Shown: positions 1 to 12,879 of the stretch, in pieces
Position numbering within the stretch: position 1 is the stretch's first letter
Layout: every line of letters starts with the position of its first letter
From: Lycorma delicatula
Lineage: Eukaryota; Arthropoda; Insecta; Hemiptera; Fulgoridae
Assembly: GCF_047948215.1 (NCBI RefSeq)
Contig: NC_134457.1
Location: forward strand, 86,817,398 to 86,881,397
Direction: 5' to 3'
Length of the DNA: 64,000 bases
Position numbers and translations under genes: made by a program
Notes under the pieces: model-generated
Told to the model about the DNA's origin: nothing
Database searches by the model: none
What the model saw: only the letters and a program-made list of their open reading frames with translations

Positions 1-765
1 TTTCAAAGCATCAATTATAAACATATCATTTAAAACATTTCAACAGCTTGTGTTCAAAATTCAATAAAAATGCTCACTCAGCAAAGAATAACCTAATTAT
101 AAAGCATGATATTTTATTATGATACTAGATACACTTACATTTCACATCTAATATAATTGAAGATGTTATTTCAAAAGATATTCAAGTCTTTTAAAAGTAA
201 AATCATCAGGATTTAAATTTTAAATGAATCAGTTAAAGCAGTTAATCATCTTATCCTAAATTATATGGGATCTTAAATAATATCACTAATATTCATGATT
301 ACTTCTTTTCAAACCAATTTCAGGTACTAAAATGTAATTTCAACAAGTACTGGACAACAGAAAATGATACACTTGAGAGAGTTAAAAGAAAACCTTCAAT
401 TCTTTTAAAAATACTAATGCAGAAATATATAAACATCGAAAACAATATTTTTCAAGCATAAGTTCTTGAACTTATGTTCAAGTTTGGTCTAATTAATCGT
501 TGCAATGAAATACTTGTGCTCAGAAGCCCATATAAATTAGATTTGATGTAAGATGCAGGGGAACCTTGCAGAGGTCAGCTGATATGTTACACATCTTTGA
601 AACACTTTATTGAACTGTATAATATCTTAGTCGGTAAATACAGAACTAAGTTGTGGTGTTTCAGAACTATCACTAGTTAGAAAATTCTTAGCCCATTCAT
701 ACACTTGCTATAGTGACACACAGACTGAATTTTCATTCATCAATGAATTTTGATGGGTTTTATCA

Positions 766-3592
766 CTTCACTATTTTAATGACAATTTTAAAGGGAATGA
801 AAATTTAATAATAGTTGGAGATTGGAATGCAAAAATTGGAAAAGGCAAGGAAGGAAATATAGTGGGTGAATAGAAGCTGGGCAAAAGGAATGATAGAGGG
901 GACCTACTTATAGACTTTTGCACGAAGTATAATTTAGTAATTGCCAACACTCAGTTTAAAAATCATAATAGAAGAATACACACATGGAAAAAGCCAGGTG
1001 ATACAGCAAGGTATCAGATAGATTGTATCATTGTTAAGCAAAGATTTATAAATCAACTCGTCAACTGCAAAGCTTACCCTCGAAAAGACATTAATAGCAA
1101 CCATAATTTAGTGATAATGAAATGTAGACTGGGGTTTAAAATCCTGAAGAAAAGGTGTCAGATGAATCAGTAGAATTTAGAGAAGCTTGAGGAAGAGTAG
1201 ATAAAGAAGATTTTTGAGGATGATATCGCAAGAGGTTTGAGTAAAAAAGATAAGGTTGAAAATGTAGAAGAAGAATGGGAAAATGTTAAAAAGGAAATCC
1301 TTAAATCAGCAGAAGCAAACTTAGGCGGAACAAAGAGAACTGGTAGAAAACCTTGGATTTCAGAGGATATATCACAGCTGATGGATAAACTAGAAAATAT
1401 AAGAATGCTAGTGATGAAGAAAGTACAAGGAACTATCGACAATTAAAAAATACTGTAAATAGGAAGTGTGAACTAGCGAAAGAAGAGTGGATTAAAGAAA
1501 AGTGTTCAGAAATGGAAAGAGAACACAGAAGTGGAAAGAACATTGGTAAAATAGACGGAGCATACAGGAAAGTTAAGGAAAATTTTGGGGTACATAAATT
1601 AAAATCTAATAATGGGTTAAACAAAGATGGTATACCGATTTATAATACGAAAGGAAAATTCGATAGGTGGGTGGAATATATTGAAGAGTTATACAGAGGA
1701 AATGAATTAGAAAATGATGTTATAGAGGAAGAAGAAGTTGAAAAGGATGAAAGGAGAGAAACAATACTGAGATATGAATTTAAGAGAGCATTAAAAGATT
1801 TGAATGGCAGAAAGGCTCCTGGAATAAACAGAATACCTGCAGAATTACTGTGCAGTGCAGGTGAGGAAGCGATTAATAGATTATACAAACTGGTATGTGA
1901 TATTTACAAAAAAGGGGAAGTTCCATCACACTTCAAAAAGAGTGTTATAGTCATGATTCCAAAGAAAGCAGGTGTTTGCGCTCATACTGTCGCTCAAGTA
2001 GTGGGGGTATGCATGCTGGCTAACTTGACCAGTCAGTCATTGCGCAATATCAGCCATGTACGCAATTCGCCCATCTAGCGGCATCATTAAAAATTTTATA
2101 TCTTATTTGTTGTAATTTTTATGTAACTTATTTTCATTTCAACACAAGTCTCTTTATGAACATTTATAAATTCGTAATTTATTCTTTTTACAGTCTTCTC
2201 AATGTTTAAATAAATATGTTTCTTGTCTGAATTATCAACATTTATTTTTTTATTTATTTCACACATTTAGAATTTTGAACAATCCATAATTAGTCAAAGA
2301 GCAGGAGCAGATAAATGTGAAGAATACAGAACAATTAGCTTAAAGTCATGCATAAAAAATCTTAACTAAAATTCTGTACAGAAGAATTGAGAGGAGAGTG
2401 GAAGAAGTGTTAGCAGAAGATCAATTTGATTTCAGGAAAAGTATAGGGACAAGGGAAGCAATTTTAGTGCCCAGATTAATAGTAGAAGGAAGATTAAAGG
2501 AAAATGAACCAACATACTTGGCATTTATAGACCTAGAAAAGGCATTCAATAACGTAGACTGAAATAAAATGTTTAGCATTTTAAAAAAATTAGGGTTCAA
2601 ATACAGAGATAAAACAATTGCTAACATTTACAGGAACCAAACAGCAACAGTAATAATTGAAGAACATAAGAAAGAAGCCATTAACAAAAAAGGGAGTCCG
2701 ACAAGGATGTTCCCTATTCCTGTTACTTTTTAATCTTTTCATACAACTAGCAGTTAATGATGTTAAAGAACAATTTAGATCCGAAGTAACAGTACAAGGT
2801 GAAAAGAAAAAGATGCTACAATTTGCTGATGGTATAGTAATTATAGCTGAGAGTAAAAAAGATTTAGAAGAAACAATGAATGGCATGGATGAAATCCTAC
2901 GCAAGAACCAACGCATGAAAATAAACAAGAACAAAACAAAAGTAATAAAATGTAGTAGAAATAATGAAGATGGACCACTGAATGTAAAAACAGAAGAGAA
3001 AATATTATGGGGGTAGAAAAATTTTGTTTGTTGATGAACGAAGCAGGAGCAATATAAAATGCCGAATAGCACTGTGAAACAAGCCTTCGGTCAGAAATAT
3101 AATTTTTTTACATCAAAAATTAATTTAAACATCAGGAAAAGATTTTTGAAAGTATATGTTTGGAGCGTAGTTTTATATGGAAGTGAAACTTGTACGATCG
3201 GAGTACAAGAAGAAAAGATTAGAAGCAAAAGATTAGAAGCTTTTGAAATGTAGTACTACAGGAGAATATTAAAAATCAGATGGGTGGATAAAGTGACAAA
3301 TGAAGAGGTCTTATGGCAAATTTGATGAAGTAAGCAGCATTTGGAAAAATACAGTTAAAAGAAGAGACAGACTTATAGGCCACATATTAAGGCATCCTGG
3401 AATAGTTGCTTTAAAATTGGAGGGACAGGTAGAAGGAAAAAATTGTACAGACAGGCAACATTTTTAATATTTAAAACGAATTGTTAGGGATGTAGGATGT
3501 AGGGGGTATATTGAAATGAAACGACTAGCATTAGATAGGGAATCTAGGAGAGCTGCATCAAACCAGTCAAACAACTGAAGACAAAAAAAAAA
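766..3592 (+). mobile_element. LINE (non-LTR retrotransposon) relic, 5' truncated
   Basis: Plus-strand reading gives the end of an APE endonuclease (NLIIVGDWNAKIG at about 800; DTARYQIDCIIVKQRF at about 1000-1050). A reverse transcriptase follows, with DLNGRKAPGINRIPAELL (about 1798), HFKKSVIVMIPKKAG (about 1930), QGCSLFLLLFNLFIQ (about 2703) and a degenerate catalytic box FADG (about 2821) where FADD is expected. A C-terminal tail EMKRLALDRESRRAASNQS ends near 3575, then an A-rich tail. Stops and frameshifts are scattered throughout. The clade (RTE- or CR1-like) is not settled. A second copy lies inverted at 45790-47690. Confidence 0.9.
1973..2299. mobile_element. Unclassified insertion nested in the LINE
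   Basis: The RT reading breaks after IPKKAG and resumes at GADKCEEYRTISL near 2305. The approximately 327-base insert is bordered by AGCAGG on both sides (1967-1972 and 2300-2305), a likely target duplication within the longer match CAAAG(AA)AGCAGG. The first 120 bases are GC-richer and the rest AT-rich, ending in T-rich sequence. No coding capacity and no inverted ends were recognised, so a short retroposon is possible. Confidence 0.65.
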
Positions 3593-3961
3593 ATTAATTA
3601 CTGAATGCTATTCCTCTTTGGTACATATAGAAAATGGAAGAGCGTTTTTACATTAATACTGCACTATCACATTGTATTCTGACTTTGTGTTGCCTCTGGT
3701 TGATCACTTTTAAACTATCATTTCTAACTTATATAATACAAAAATAGTGAATTATGGAATTTTTAATGCAATTTTAAGATTTTCATTTGAATACCAAGTT
3801 AAATGTATTTTAATTTCTCTATTCAAAAAAAAAACATTGGCTCAACGTTGGCCTCAAATTACTATGAAGGTATTTCAGCACACATTTAGTTTAATTTACA
3901 TAAACAGATAGATAAAATTTATTAATATTTATTTGACAAATTATTCAGATAGGCTACTTAC

Positions 3962-4036
3962 AAAGTCATCATAGTGAAATTTCATGGTTAAATTCTTTGT
4001 TTTCCCTTCCTTATGTTCTATCATTTTTTCACGAAG
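3962..4036 (-). CDS. alpha-2/delta exon l: last exon in window
   Basis: This 75-base, 25-codon exon (residues 553-577), phase 0 at both ends, has acceptor CTTTCTCAG and donor TTT|GTAAGT. It reads LREKMIEHKEGKTKNLTMKF and then HYDDF, fitting the LR.AMV.R..G.....V segment that follows NYxSVDL in relatives. It is short, but splice signals, phase and family fit agree. No later exon was recognised between 1 and 3961. Confidence 0.85.
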
Positions 4037-4439
4037 CTGAGAAAGGAAAGAATATAAATATATTTAAGGTATCTTAAATCTCAACATAATGATAAATATT
4101 AATCTAAAAACTATTCGTTGAACAGCAAGATGAAATGTGATAATACCAAAATTAATGAATGTCTTGCTTGCATATTAATCAATTTTCTTCCAAAGGTCTT
4201 TTGCAGCTAAATCAGCGTCTTCCTAAATGGAGTATCAGAAATCTTGTTAATGATGCTTCACCTCAAAAACATTGAGATGTTCCTAAGAATGTAATCATAT
4301 ATTGTCTCTGTTGTATTTGTTCATTAATATGTAATTTTGTCAAATTTTGTGAATATGTAAGTTTCATAATGTTTAAGTGTGTTTATATTTATGGATGTGG
4401 GATCCTTGCTAAAAAAAAACTGTTTTTTTACAACTCAGC

Positions 4440-4800
4440 ATAATAATTTGACTTATGAGAAAGGGCCTTTTAATTTAAGATTTCTAGATTTTCTAGAATG
4501 TCCATTTTCTTCCTTTAACATATTTGTGAATTAATTTCACTGATTCTTCCATTTTCATTGGGGTATGTCCTGCTTTTATTAAGTTTGTTGCATAATTAGA
4601 ATCTTGTTTTTGATTTTTAAAAGATCTCATGTGTTTATTATATCTTGATTTTAATTTTCCTCCCATTTGTTTATTGTATGTTGTATTGCATTTACATCTT
4701 ATTTTGGATATACCAATACTGCTGTATTATATTTTTCTTCTATGTTGCCATTAAACTTCTTTAGTGTATTATTTGTATTTATAGCCACTTTTATATTATA
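4440..4800 (-). mobile_element. Penelope-like element fragment, GIY-YIG endonuclease end (left arm)
   Basis: Minus-strand reading gives YNKHMRSFKNQ, SNYATNLIKAGHTPMKMEES, VKLIHKYVKGRK and then, one frame over, MDILENLEI. This matches the C-terminal part of the GIY-YIG endonuclease of Penelope-like retroelements (the NHLxxxGHxxxxxxxxxxILH...KGRxLDxLExxEI pattern). The upstream part is degraded. Confidence 0.7.
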
Positions 4801-4929
4801 TCCACTAAAGAATTGTTTAATGGGGTAAATTTCTTTCCCAGCAAATATTAATTTACTCCATTTAAAGGTTTCTTTATCGTTTGTTGCTTTAATTTAATTT
4901 AATTTATTTTTATAAATTTAGAAATAAAT

Positions 4930-5320
4930 TAAATATAAAATAGAAATGGCTAAAAATACAAATAATACATTAAAAATGACTTTTAAGAGTAACATAGAAG
5001 AAAAATATATATTCAACAAAAATGGTATATGCAAAATAAAATGTAAATTCTATGCAACATACACTAGACAAACAGCAAGAAAATTAAAATTAAGATAATT
5101 TATAATGAATGCATGAGATCTTTTAAAAATCAAAAATAAGGTTCTAATCATTCAACACATTTAATAAAAAAAGGACATATCCTAATAAAAATGGAAGAAT
5201 CAATGAAATTAATTAACAAATGTGTTAAAGGAAGAAGAATGAATATTTTAGAAAATCTATAAATCTTTAAATTAAAAAGTAACAATAAATGATCACAAAT
5301 AGTCAGATCAACAATCACGC
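4930..5320 (+). mobile_element. Penelope-like element fragment, GIY-YIG endonuclease end (right arm)
   Basis: This plus-strand copy is about 75-80% similar by eye to the reverse complement of 4440-4800. It reads EEKYIFNKNGICKIKCK and TYTRQTARKLKLR, the GIY-YIG core in decayed form, and then the KGRR...ILENL ending across frames. Together the arms form a head-to-head inverted pair with a roughly 130-base AT-rich spacer. Confidence 0.68.
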
Positions 5321-5988
5321 ACATGTCCTTTTCAAAAACTTCATTTTATTCAAAACAGAAAATAGATAAATAAATTAAGAGATAAGTATAACCATTAGTA
5401 ACAAATAAACAAGAAGAAGGCCAGATAATGAATGACATCAAATATAGGGAGGGATATTGACTAAACACTATACAAAGATTAACAGAAATTTAAAAGTATC
5501 AGTACAAAGAGTTTTGACAATGGAGTGGTTTTGAAAAATTTCAAAACGCGTCAAGTGATAAAGAATGAAACTGAGAAAGGTAAGCAGTGTTCAACATAGA
5601 AACTATAGTGATCTTAGTAGAAAACGTAATAGTAATTATTATCTTAATTACAACAATTAATATAGACTTTAATCACATTTATTCCTTATCTTATAATTTT
5701 TGTATTCTATATTTATAATTTTTCTTATAATGATGTTATCTATATAACATATTATTATATAAAATATATTATGTATATCAGAATAAGAGATTTATTTACT
5801 TATTTAAATTTTAGGTTATGTATGCTATGTGTAAATATCTTATGTATGATCTAGTTAGCTTTAGATCACACATAACATATTTACATATTTAGTCGATTGG
5901 TTCCAAAAGACCTTAGGAAGAAGATATTCCATTAATTTGAAAAATAGTTTAATATTTAATAATTTTAAACATAAATTTATTTTCACGA

Positions 5989-6147
5989 TCTCTTAGAGGA
6001 GTGGTAGTATCTTCCCCTAACATCTCGGTGTCCCAATTTAAATCCCAGTCAGGCATAGCATTTTTCATATGCTACAAAAAATTCCATTTCCATATTTCCA
6101 TGTATAAGCTTCTACGGTGAATTAATTCATCAAGTGAAAAAAAAAAT
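5989..6147 (+). mobile_element. tRNA-derived SINE
   Basis: TAGAGGAGTGGTAGTATC (5994-6011) resembles a tRNA A box and following bases. CAATTTAAATCCCAGTCAGG (6034-6053) is a degraded B box (from GGTTCGAATCCCGGTCAGG). Spacing of about 30 bases suits an internal Pol III promoter. The body then has GGCATAGCATTTTTCATATG and ends in an A10 run. No cloverleaf can form, so it is a SINE head and not a tRNA gene. Confidence 0.72.
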
Positions 6148-7349
6148 ACTGTTACTGAATCATTTAAACCCTATATGGGTCTAGAAAATTATTCCAGACA
6201 TTATTTTATAGAAAAAAAACAATGATAATTTACATTAGATTTATCCAGCAACTAGTAATTGATACACATACTGTATAGTGCCTGTTGTACAATTGTTTCC
6301 AGCAGGCTGCAGTAACCCATCAAAAGCCATTGAGTACTTAGCAATACTCAACTTTATATATTGGAGTCAGCTTCATAAATATATAATTAATTGTTGACAT
6401 TATATCCACTCTTTAAATATTTTCAGAAAGCGATATGTCCTGAAATTCTACAAGTGTTATGAGTCATTTATAAGAAGATGCAGATTATAAACTTTCCCAG
6501 GATCCAGTTTCCAGTGATTACTTACTTATAATACCATTATATACTGCATATATAATAAACAATGTTCAGTATTTGAATAGCTAACATAAAAACTAATGAT
6601 GCTGAATTACATACTCAATTTTATTTTACGTATGTATTTCAAATACCATGAACATAAATAGCTACAGATGACCTGACATTTTTCACAAGTAACTTCTGAA
6701 AATGGTGAAATCCATTTTCAAGAATAAAAAATTTCATGCCAGGCTAACTAGGGAAAGGTGAAGCATAAAATGATTTCTCTCTGGCTTTCAGTGGAAAATC
6801 ACTGAGTCAAATACATAGTCACATATTGCATGCCATGCCAAAATGCAAATATTACATATTTAGCCCTACGAATGCCACTTTCACTCATGAACATTTTACT
6901 CTCAAAGAAAGCAACTCTGGTACTTCTTATTACCTTCTTGTACCTTATGTGTTCTAGATGCATCACAGTCATAAGAAAGACAGTAAAAGCAACAAGTTAA
7001 TTTATGTCTTTCTGACATGAAACAATGAATTAAATGTAATACAGCTTTAACTTTATTTTAACAGCACTTTAATTAACAAAAAGTAAAAGAAAAATTTCCT
7101 CTCTACCACTTTCTGAATTTCAAAATAGTAAGATAGACATAGTGTTAACTAGATAACTGAGAAGAGGCTGGAAAAAGAGAAAGAAATTTTATTCCTTAAA
7201 AATTAAATACAAAATTTAATGATTTAAACAATCTTAATACCACTGATTTTTCTACATAAAATATCATAATTTTAAATTTTTATAGAAAACTATCAACTTA
7301 AAACAAAAAATTGATTATTGTTATAATAGTTTAATGGAGAAAAAATTAC

Positions 7350-7457
7350 CCGTAATATTTCTGGGCTTGGTTCACGAGGTTCTAAATTGTCATCATCCAG
7401 AAGCTCCACTTCAGTTAAATCAACACTGTTATAATTGTCTTTCAGATAACCTTTGTA
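7350..7457 (-). CDS. alpha-2/delta exon k: post-Cache acidic segment
   Basis: This 108-base, 36-codon exon (residues 517-552), phase 0 at both ends, has acceptor TTTTTTGCAG and donor CGG|GTAATT. It encodes DNYNSVDLTEVELLDDDN and ends EPSPEILR. The NYxSVDLxEVE motif is typical of alpha-2/delta-3/4-type subunits. Confidence 0.93.
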
Positions 7458-10400
7458 CTGCAAAAAATATTTAAATGTCAAATTTATGACAAAGGAAAGC
7501 TGTAGTAGAATTTTATTAAAAAAATACCAGTAATATAATTAATACATAAATAATGTATGATTTATAAGTGAAGTTTTTATGAGTATCACTGTTTTTATTT
7601 CATTTTAATCAAATCAAAGAATTCACCACCTTAAGTAGTAAATATAAAATTTTCTTACCTGTTAAATTTTTTTTGTTTTATTATTATTTTAAGTAAGAAT
7701 AACACAGTATTGGAATGAGTACAATAATTCTACATCATATTATTCTTAAATAATTAACACACAAGTCATAAAATGTACATTTACAAGAGCTTTATCATTT
7801 TGTAATTGAATTATATTTATCAGTATAAATAGAACAGTCTGGCTTCTGCTATGTTAAAGAGAAGACACTGTTAATAATAAATGACAATTAGAATTCAATT
7901 TCACAAACTACTGTGAGAAAGTAATAGCATATACTTTTTTATATATCAAGTTATTTTTAATGCAAAAACAATTTTTAAATTCAGTATTGTAAGGGATGAC
8001 TGAAATGCAATGCACAGTCTCTCATAACTCACAAATGAAAAGAAATAGTTATGACCTCAATGATTCATTAGAGCCAGTTTTTCTCTGCTTTCAATATACC
8101 TTACTAGGTTCATCATTCATAGTGAATACTCTTAACATCCCTCTTTAATTTCAAGAAGCAAAAATTGCAGCGTGCTAAATCTGATGATTATAGGTGATAT
8201 CAAAATTCAACTTCACAACAGCCTTGGTGGTTGTATACGATATGTATGGCTAAGCATTATATTTTTAGACCTACTTCTTTGCTAACAAAATTAACAAATG
8301 ATTTAAGCTTTATTTTTTTTTTATCAGCAATTATTCATTTATGAATTAGTTTTTATTTTACTTTTTCTGATAATAAATTTTTCAACATGTTGCCAGCAAA
8401 GAAGTAGGTACCTTTTTGGTTTTTGGTTTTTCATTTGTTTAACTGATGTTATAATTCTTGTTTACTGGCACATTTATTCAATGCTTCAGAAACTGAAAAC
8501 TCATATTTTTAGACCTAATGCAATGGGTCAGTAACACTATCCCAATATTAAAAAAAATTTAATAATAACTTCAACACCAGGGAACCAATTTTATTTTATT
8601 TGTTCCAAATTACTTGTCATTCAAAGGGCCTTCCAATCAGGTCTCAGAAGCTACATCGTCTCATTTAAAAAAAATAAGTTTTCAAAGCTTGAAAATTTAG
8701 AAAACATTTAAGAGCGAAATTTTGTGTTGGTAATTTAAAAAATAATTTTCACAGTATTAATCCACAGATTATGATTATTTCAAATGGTTTAAGAAGTAAT
8801 GTCAAGTAATTTTATAATTATTTTTGATGGACTGAAAATTAAAAAATTTACTACCCCAAATGATTTTCTGCAGCTACCAAGCAAAGGGGTGGGCAGATTT
8901 AAATTTTTTTTTTATCAAAATTCATTATTTCTGTCAGGTTGTCAATTAATGTAATGTTACCATTGCCATTTAAGATTTTTGAAATGGGGTAGATGTAGCA
9001 GAAAGGGTGGGTTCCAACCCCTTTGAAAATAATTTTAAAAAGGTTCCTCCCCAAGAACAATGTACATGCCTGCAAACAGAAATACGATGGGACTGATAGC
9101 TGTTGAATAATAAATATGGAACTATGTAAATGATCACTCAGTGTATATAAATATATAACAACCTACACTTAGTGTTACTCGCACTCATTTAAAACATTCC
9201 CAATCACCTGGCAAGTAAAAAAAAGTTCCACCAAAATGGCCTGTTCTTTTAAAAATATTTTTTTCTAGATATAAATATTATTCTGTCTAAACCTCAGCAT
9301 GCCTCAAATATATTTTTTCGATATTTATGAAATACAATTTTGAAACAGCCTAGCAAAATTTTAAACCTGACTAAATATCTGGCTTTTTTATTTCATTAAA
9401 TAGTAAATTTGAAGGTATTAAAATTTCAAAATGATTTAAGCATTTTTTGCAAATAAAATTTTGTAAAGTTAAAAATTAAGGTTGGTTAGGCCCCACTACC
9501 CTTCAGCCAGGTCTTCAATTTTGTATTCAGACATTACAAGAGAAGTGTTACATAAATTTCCACAGTGCTTCAAATACCTACCCTAAAATGTTTAACATCT
9601 CTCCTATTATACAATTACTCATAATCCAATGGTCAATATTAGTATAATTTAAAAATTATTATAATAGTTTATTAATAACTATTAATTTATGGATTTATGT
9701 AACTGTAATTCATGTATTTTACAAACACTGAAATCATTTTATTCTATCTTAATATTCATTGTCAGTGATTATGTTTATCTTTTCTTCTTTTTAACATGAA
9801 ATTTGTATTAAAAAAACAATGTAAAAAAAACAAACATTGTGTGATAATAGAAATGGGCAGGGAGAATATTAATTAAATTGAAATATAAAGAACACTAATT
9901 ACAATGATCTAATTAACACTAAAATACATAGACACAGTCACAGAAATACATTTAATTTTAAAGATACCTGCTCAGCAGTTGCAATATATTATTTATTAAT
10001 AGAAATTATATAAAAGAGATGTAAAGTACCCATCTCTGAATCTTCAGCTTAAATTACATGGCCTTAAAATAATTTAAATTTTAAGGTTTTCAAAATGTTT
10101 ATAATTGTATTTTTATTACAGGAAATTGAAACTAAATATTTCTTATCTGAATTATTTTTCTGTTTTGAAATACGAATGTTTACTTATATAAAATACACCA
10201 AAGCTCAGTTATTTAAAATTGTTGTAGAGTAAATTAAGTGCAACTCTAGTGTTCAATAAACTGTTATAGATTTCAGAAAAACAGTCGCCATTTCAGAAAA
10301 ACTACATGGATGTGCCATTTTGAAATTTTGAAGATGAAGACTCCTTTATTTTTAGTATTATTTTTTTAAACAGAAAATGCCAGTTTAAATATGAAACCGA

Positions 10401-11122
10401 ACTTTATTAAAATATATTAATCTGTTCTTGAGGTGATTTTTATTATCTTTTAAAACACATACACAGTAGGCAGAGGGTATTGGAAAAAGGTTTTCTGGAC
10501 ATAAATTTATAGGAGCTTTTTTAATATTTTTGTTATCTCTTTCAAAATTTTCAGAGAAATTCAAGGTAACCTGTTTTTAACCATTGAAACATATTTTACA
10601 AGCACACTAAATGTGCAAAGTTCCAACTACTTCATTCAGTTGTTTTTAAAATTTACTGATGAATAATAAATAACTACTTTTATTATTTCTCATACAATTA
10701 TTAAAGAAAATGCACCAACTTATTAATGCACCAACTATTAGTGTGAAATTAAGAAGATTCTTGCATGAAAACTATTTCTTTTCCATTTTTGTTAATTTAA
10801 AATAAAATGTAAATAATTAATATAACTGATAAAAACAAATAATGTGAAAATACACAATAAATTATTTATTATTTTAGTAAATAATAAACATTTTTGATTA
10901 ATAAATAATTAAGTACACTTAAAAAAAATGGAAAAACAGTATTAAAAAAGGAAAGATGTACTATATTAACAAATTAAAAAATAATGACAATTAGATCGGT
11001 CAATTTTTTTTAGTTTTAATTGGTCAGATGAATAAATTACAAAACCAGTCAACAGCATTTTATTATATTAAACATTTTAATTGATTTTTCTGCAGGAAAA
11101 ATTAATTAAACAACCAACTTAC
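7458..11122 (-). other. Intron between exons j and k
   Basis: It is AT-rich with no element that I can name. Within it, 8270-8412 has a small inverted repeat (CCTACTTCTTTGCT facing AGCAAAGAAGTAGG), and 8860-9520 is slightly richer in G and C. Confidence 0.7.
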
Positions 11123-11197
11123 AACTGGTCTTGAATCTGGATGAAGAAGTAAGTATCCATTATTTGTGATGACAAAAGCATAGCCATTAGCACCAAT
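11123..11197 (-). CDS. alpha-2/delta exon j: Cache domain
   Basis: This 75-base, 25-codon exon (residues 492-516), phase 0 at both ends, has acceptor TTGTTGTAG and donor GTT|GTAAGT. It encodes [20 protein letters not shown], the most conserved Cache motif of the family. It lacks an ATG and is only visible from splice-site reading. Confidence 0.95.
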
Positions 11198-12346
11198 CTA
11201 CAACAAAACATAATCTCAATAACAAAATATGGGTAATATTTTAGAAAAATCTTTACTTTTTACATCAAAGAATAAAAATACCTAAATACTACCTAAAAAT
11301 TAACATAGTAAAAAATCTGTAAATTTTTACAACCAATTAAAATTACTTCCATCATCAAAAAATTCCACCACATATTGTTTCAGCTGATTTTTCTTAATTC
11401 AGATAATAAATGTATCAACAAAGATAAAAAAAAATGTCCTATCTTTTTTTATAATAGTCAAATTAAGTCTAAGGTTTAATAACACTTCATAAAGAAACAT
11501 AATGCCACTCACTGACTTTACTTATTTCCTGCTGAATGTAATAATTATCACTGTGTAACAAAACAAAAATGAGTGTTAAAAATTTATGTTACACTTCCCT
11601 ACTTTTTCCAAATCTGTATTAATGATTTTCATTATCTCATTAAATGGTCTTCAGTGCACATTTTTCTATGCAGTGAAAGATATTTGGTTTGTTGCTTAAT
11701 AACCTATAGAATAAACCAAGAAAATATTATAGGTTCATATTACAAATACAAATAAAATTAACTGTGGTGTCTATGAAAAGTTAATAAAAGATTATATTCC
11801 AATGATTTCCAACAACAATTTTTACTTTCTATTGCTATAAATCTATTGCTGCTGGTGCAGCGTAGCTATAAAAGGAAAGTACAGTGGTCAGCCAAAATTT
11901 TGGGAATCAGGGTTTTTGCAAAGTTGATGTTTCATGACCTCCTTAGTCCAAAAAACACAAAAAAAGTTATAAAAATTTTCAGATATATATGTACATACAT
12001 GTAGTGACCTGTACTTTGACTAATATCTCTGGAATGAGAACATAGTTTCTTCAAAAATGGCTTAAAAAATTTCCACATAATTTAATTGATTTCATTAAAT
12101 TTTGCACAGAAATAAAAAAAACAGGGAGGAGAAGTTTTGGCCATTTTTAATTTCTGACTTTTTATATTGCGGTTGCAGAAAATTGAGCTTGTACAATGAA
12201 ATGCTCATTAAGTTATTTAAAATCCAAATCCATTCATATTCAATATTATTTCTTAACAGTTTTTCCCTTGAAATCTTGAAACTCCATTGACCAAAAAAGT
12301 AAAGTTTTTGGCACAAGTATTTGGCTATTTGTTGGCTATAAACGAA

Positions 12347-12812
12347 TGCATCACAAAGTTCTCCCAGGACTTTCATAACCTATGCTATTCAAGAAAATAA
12401 TGGAAAAAGTTCACATAAACATTTGTCCTAAAATGCTTTGTTTGCAAGTTACAGCTAATGAAAGATTTTGTTCTGACTTCTCAGACCATGGTGAAATGAG
12501 GTCATACTGAAATTTCTAGGATCTTAATTAAGGAGCAAAATTATTGATTTCTTGTGTTCTTTGACTTAAAAAATCAAATAAAATAAGTCCCAGAACCGTA
12601 TCTGCAGTAGTTTTTGAGAAATTTCGAATGAAAACCAATAAATTGGAGTAAAAAATCCTGTTTGTTAAGTTTGACATGCAATAACTTTGTTAAATAAGTA
12701 ATAAATACAAAAAAACATTGTAGCGAATTTAATTCTGAACAAAACAGTGCAAGATAAGTTGAATAAAACAAAGAAAAGTTAGAAAATTCAATTTTTTTTA
12801 GAAACAGTACAC
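12347..12812 (+). repeat. Left terminal inverted repeat of transposon A
   Basis: It matches the reverse complement of 17522-17983 almost end to end. Shared blocks include AATGGAAAAAGTT, GTCCTAAAATGCTT, GTGAAATGAGGTC and GCAGTAGTTTTTGAGAAATT. Solo or partial copies occur at 40884-41326 and 44636-45055. Confidence 0.85.
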
Positions 12813-12879
12813 GAGACCAAAAAGCATATGTACCAATTTATAATAAATGTTTAAAAATGAGCCTGCCATTTTCAAAGCA

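Larger units (their letters stand above)
1..3961 (-). other. Partial intron after exon l
   Basis: It holds a decayed LINE (766-3592) with a nested insertion. The flanks 1-765 and 3593-3961 are AT-rich with no recognisable gene, exon or element. Confidence 0.7.
4037..7349 (-). other. Intron between exons k and l
   Basis: It contains two Penelope-like fragments (4440-5320) and a SINE (5989-6147). 5320-5980 and 6150-7349 are AT-rich with nothing recognised. Confidence 0.8.

Noticed and set aside
541..640. Possible further alpha-2/delta exon on the minus strand
   Set aside because: The short open stretch has no acceptor and donor pair in phase and no match to the family segment expected after HYDDF.
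1167..1888. Minus-strand serine- and phenylalanine-rich ORFs
   Set aside because: They are the antisense of the Lys/Glu-rich LINE ORF on the plus strand.
5989..6060. tRNA gene
   Set aside because: A- and B-box-like sequences are present, but no acceptor stem or anticodon arm can form; it fits a SINE head instead.
8268..8412. Small inverted repeat CCTACTTCTTTGCT / AGCAAAGAAGTAGG as a MITE
   Set aside because: No target duplication and no second copy were seen in the window.
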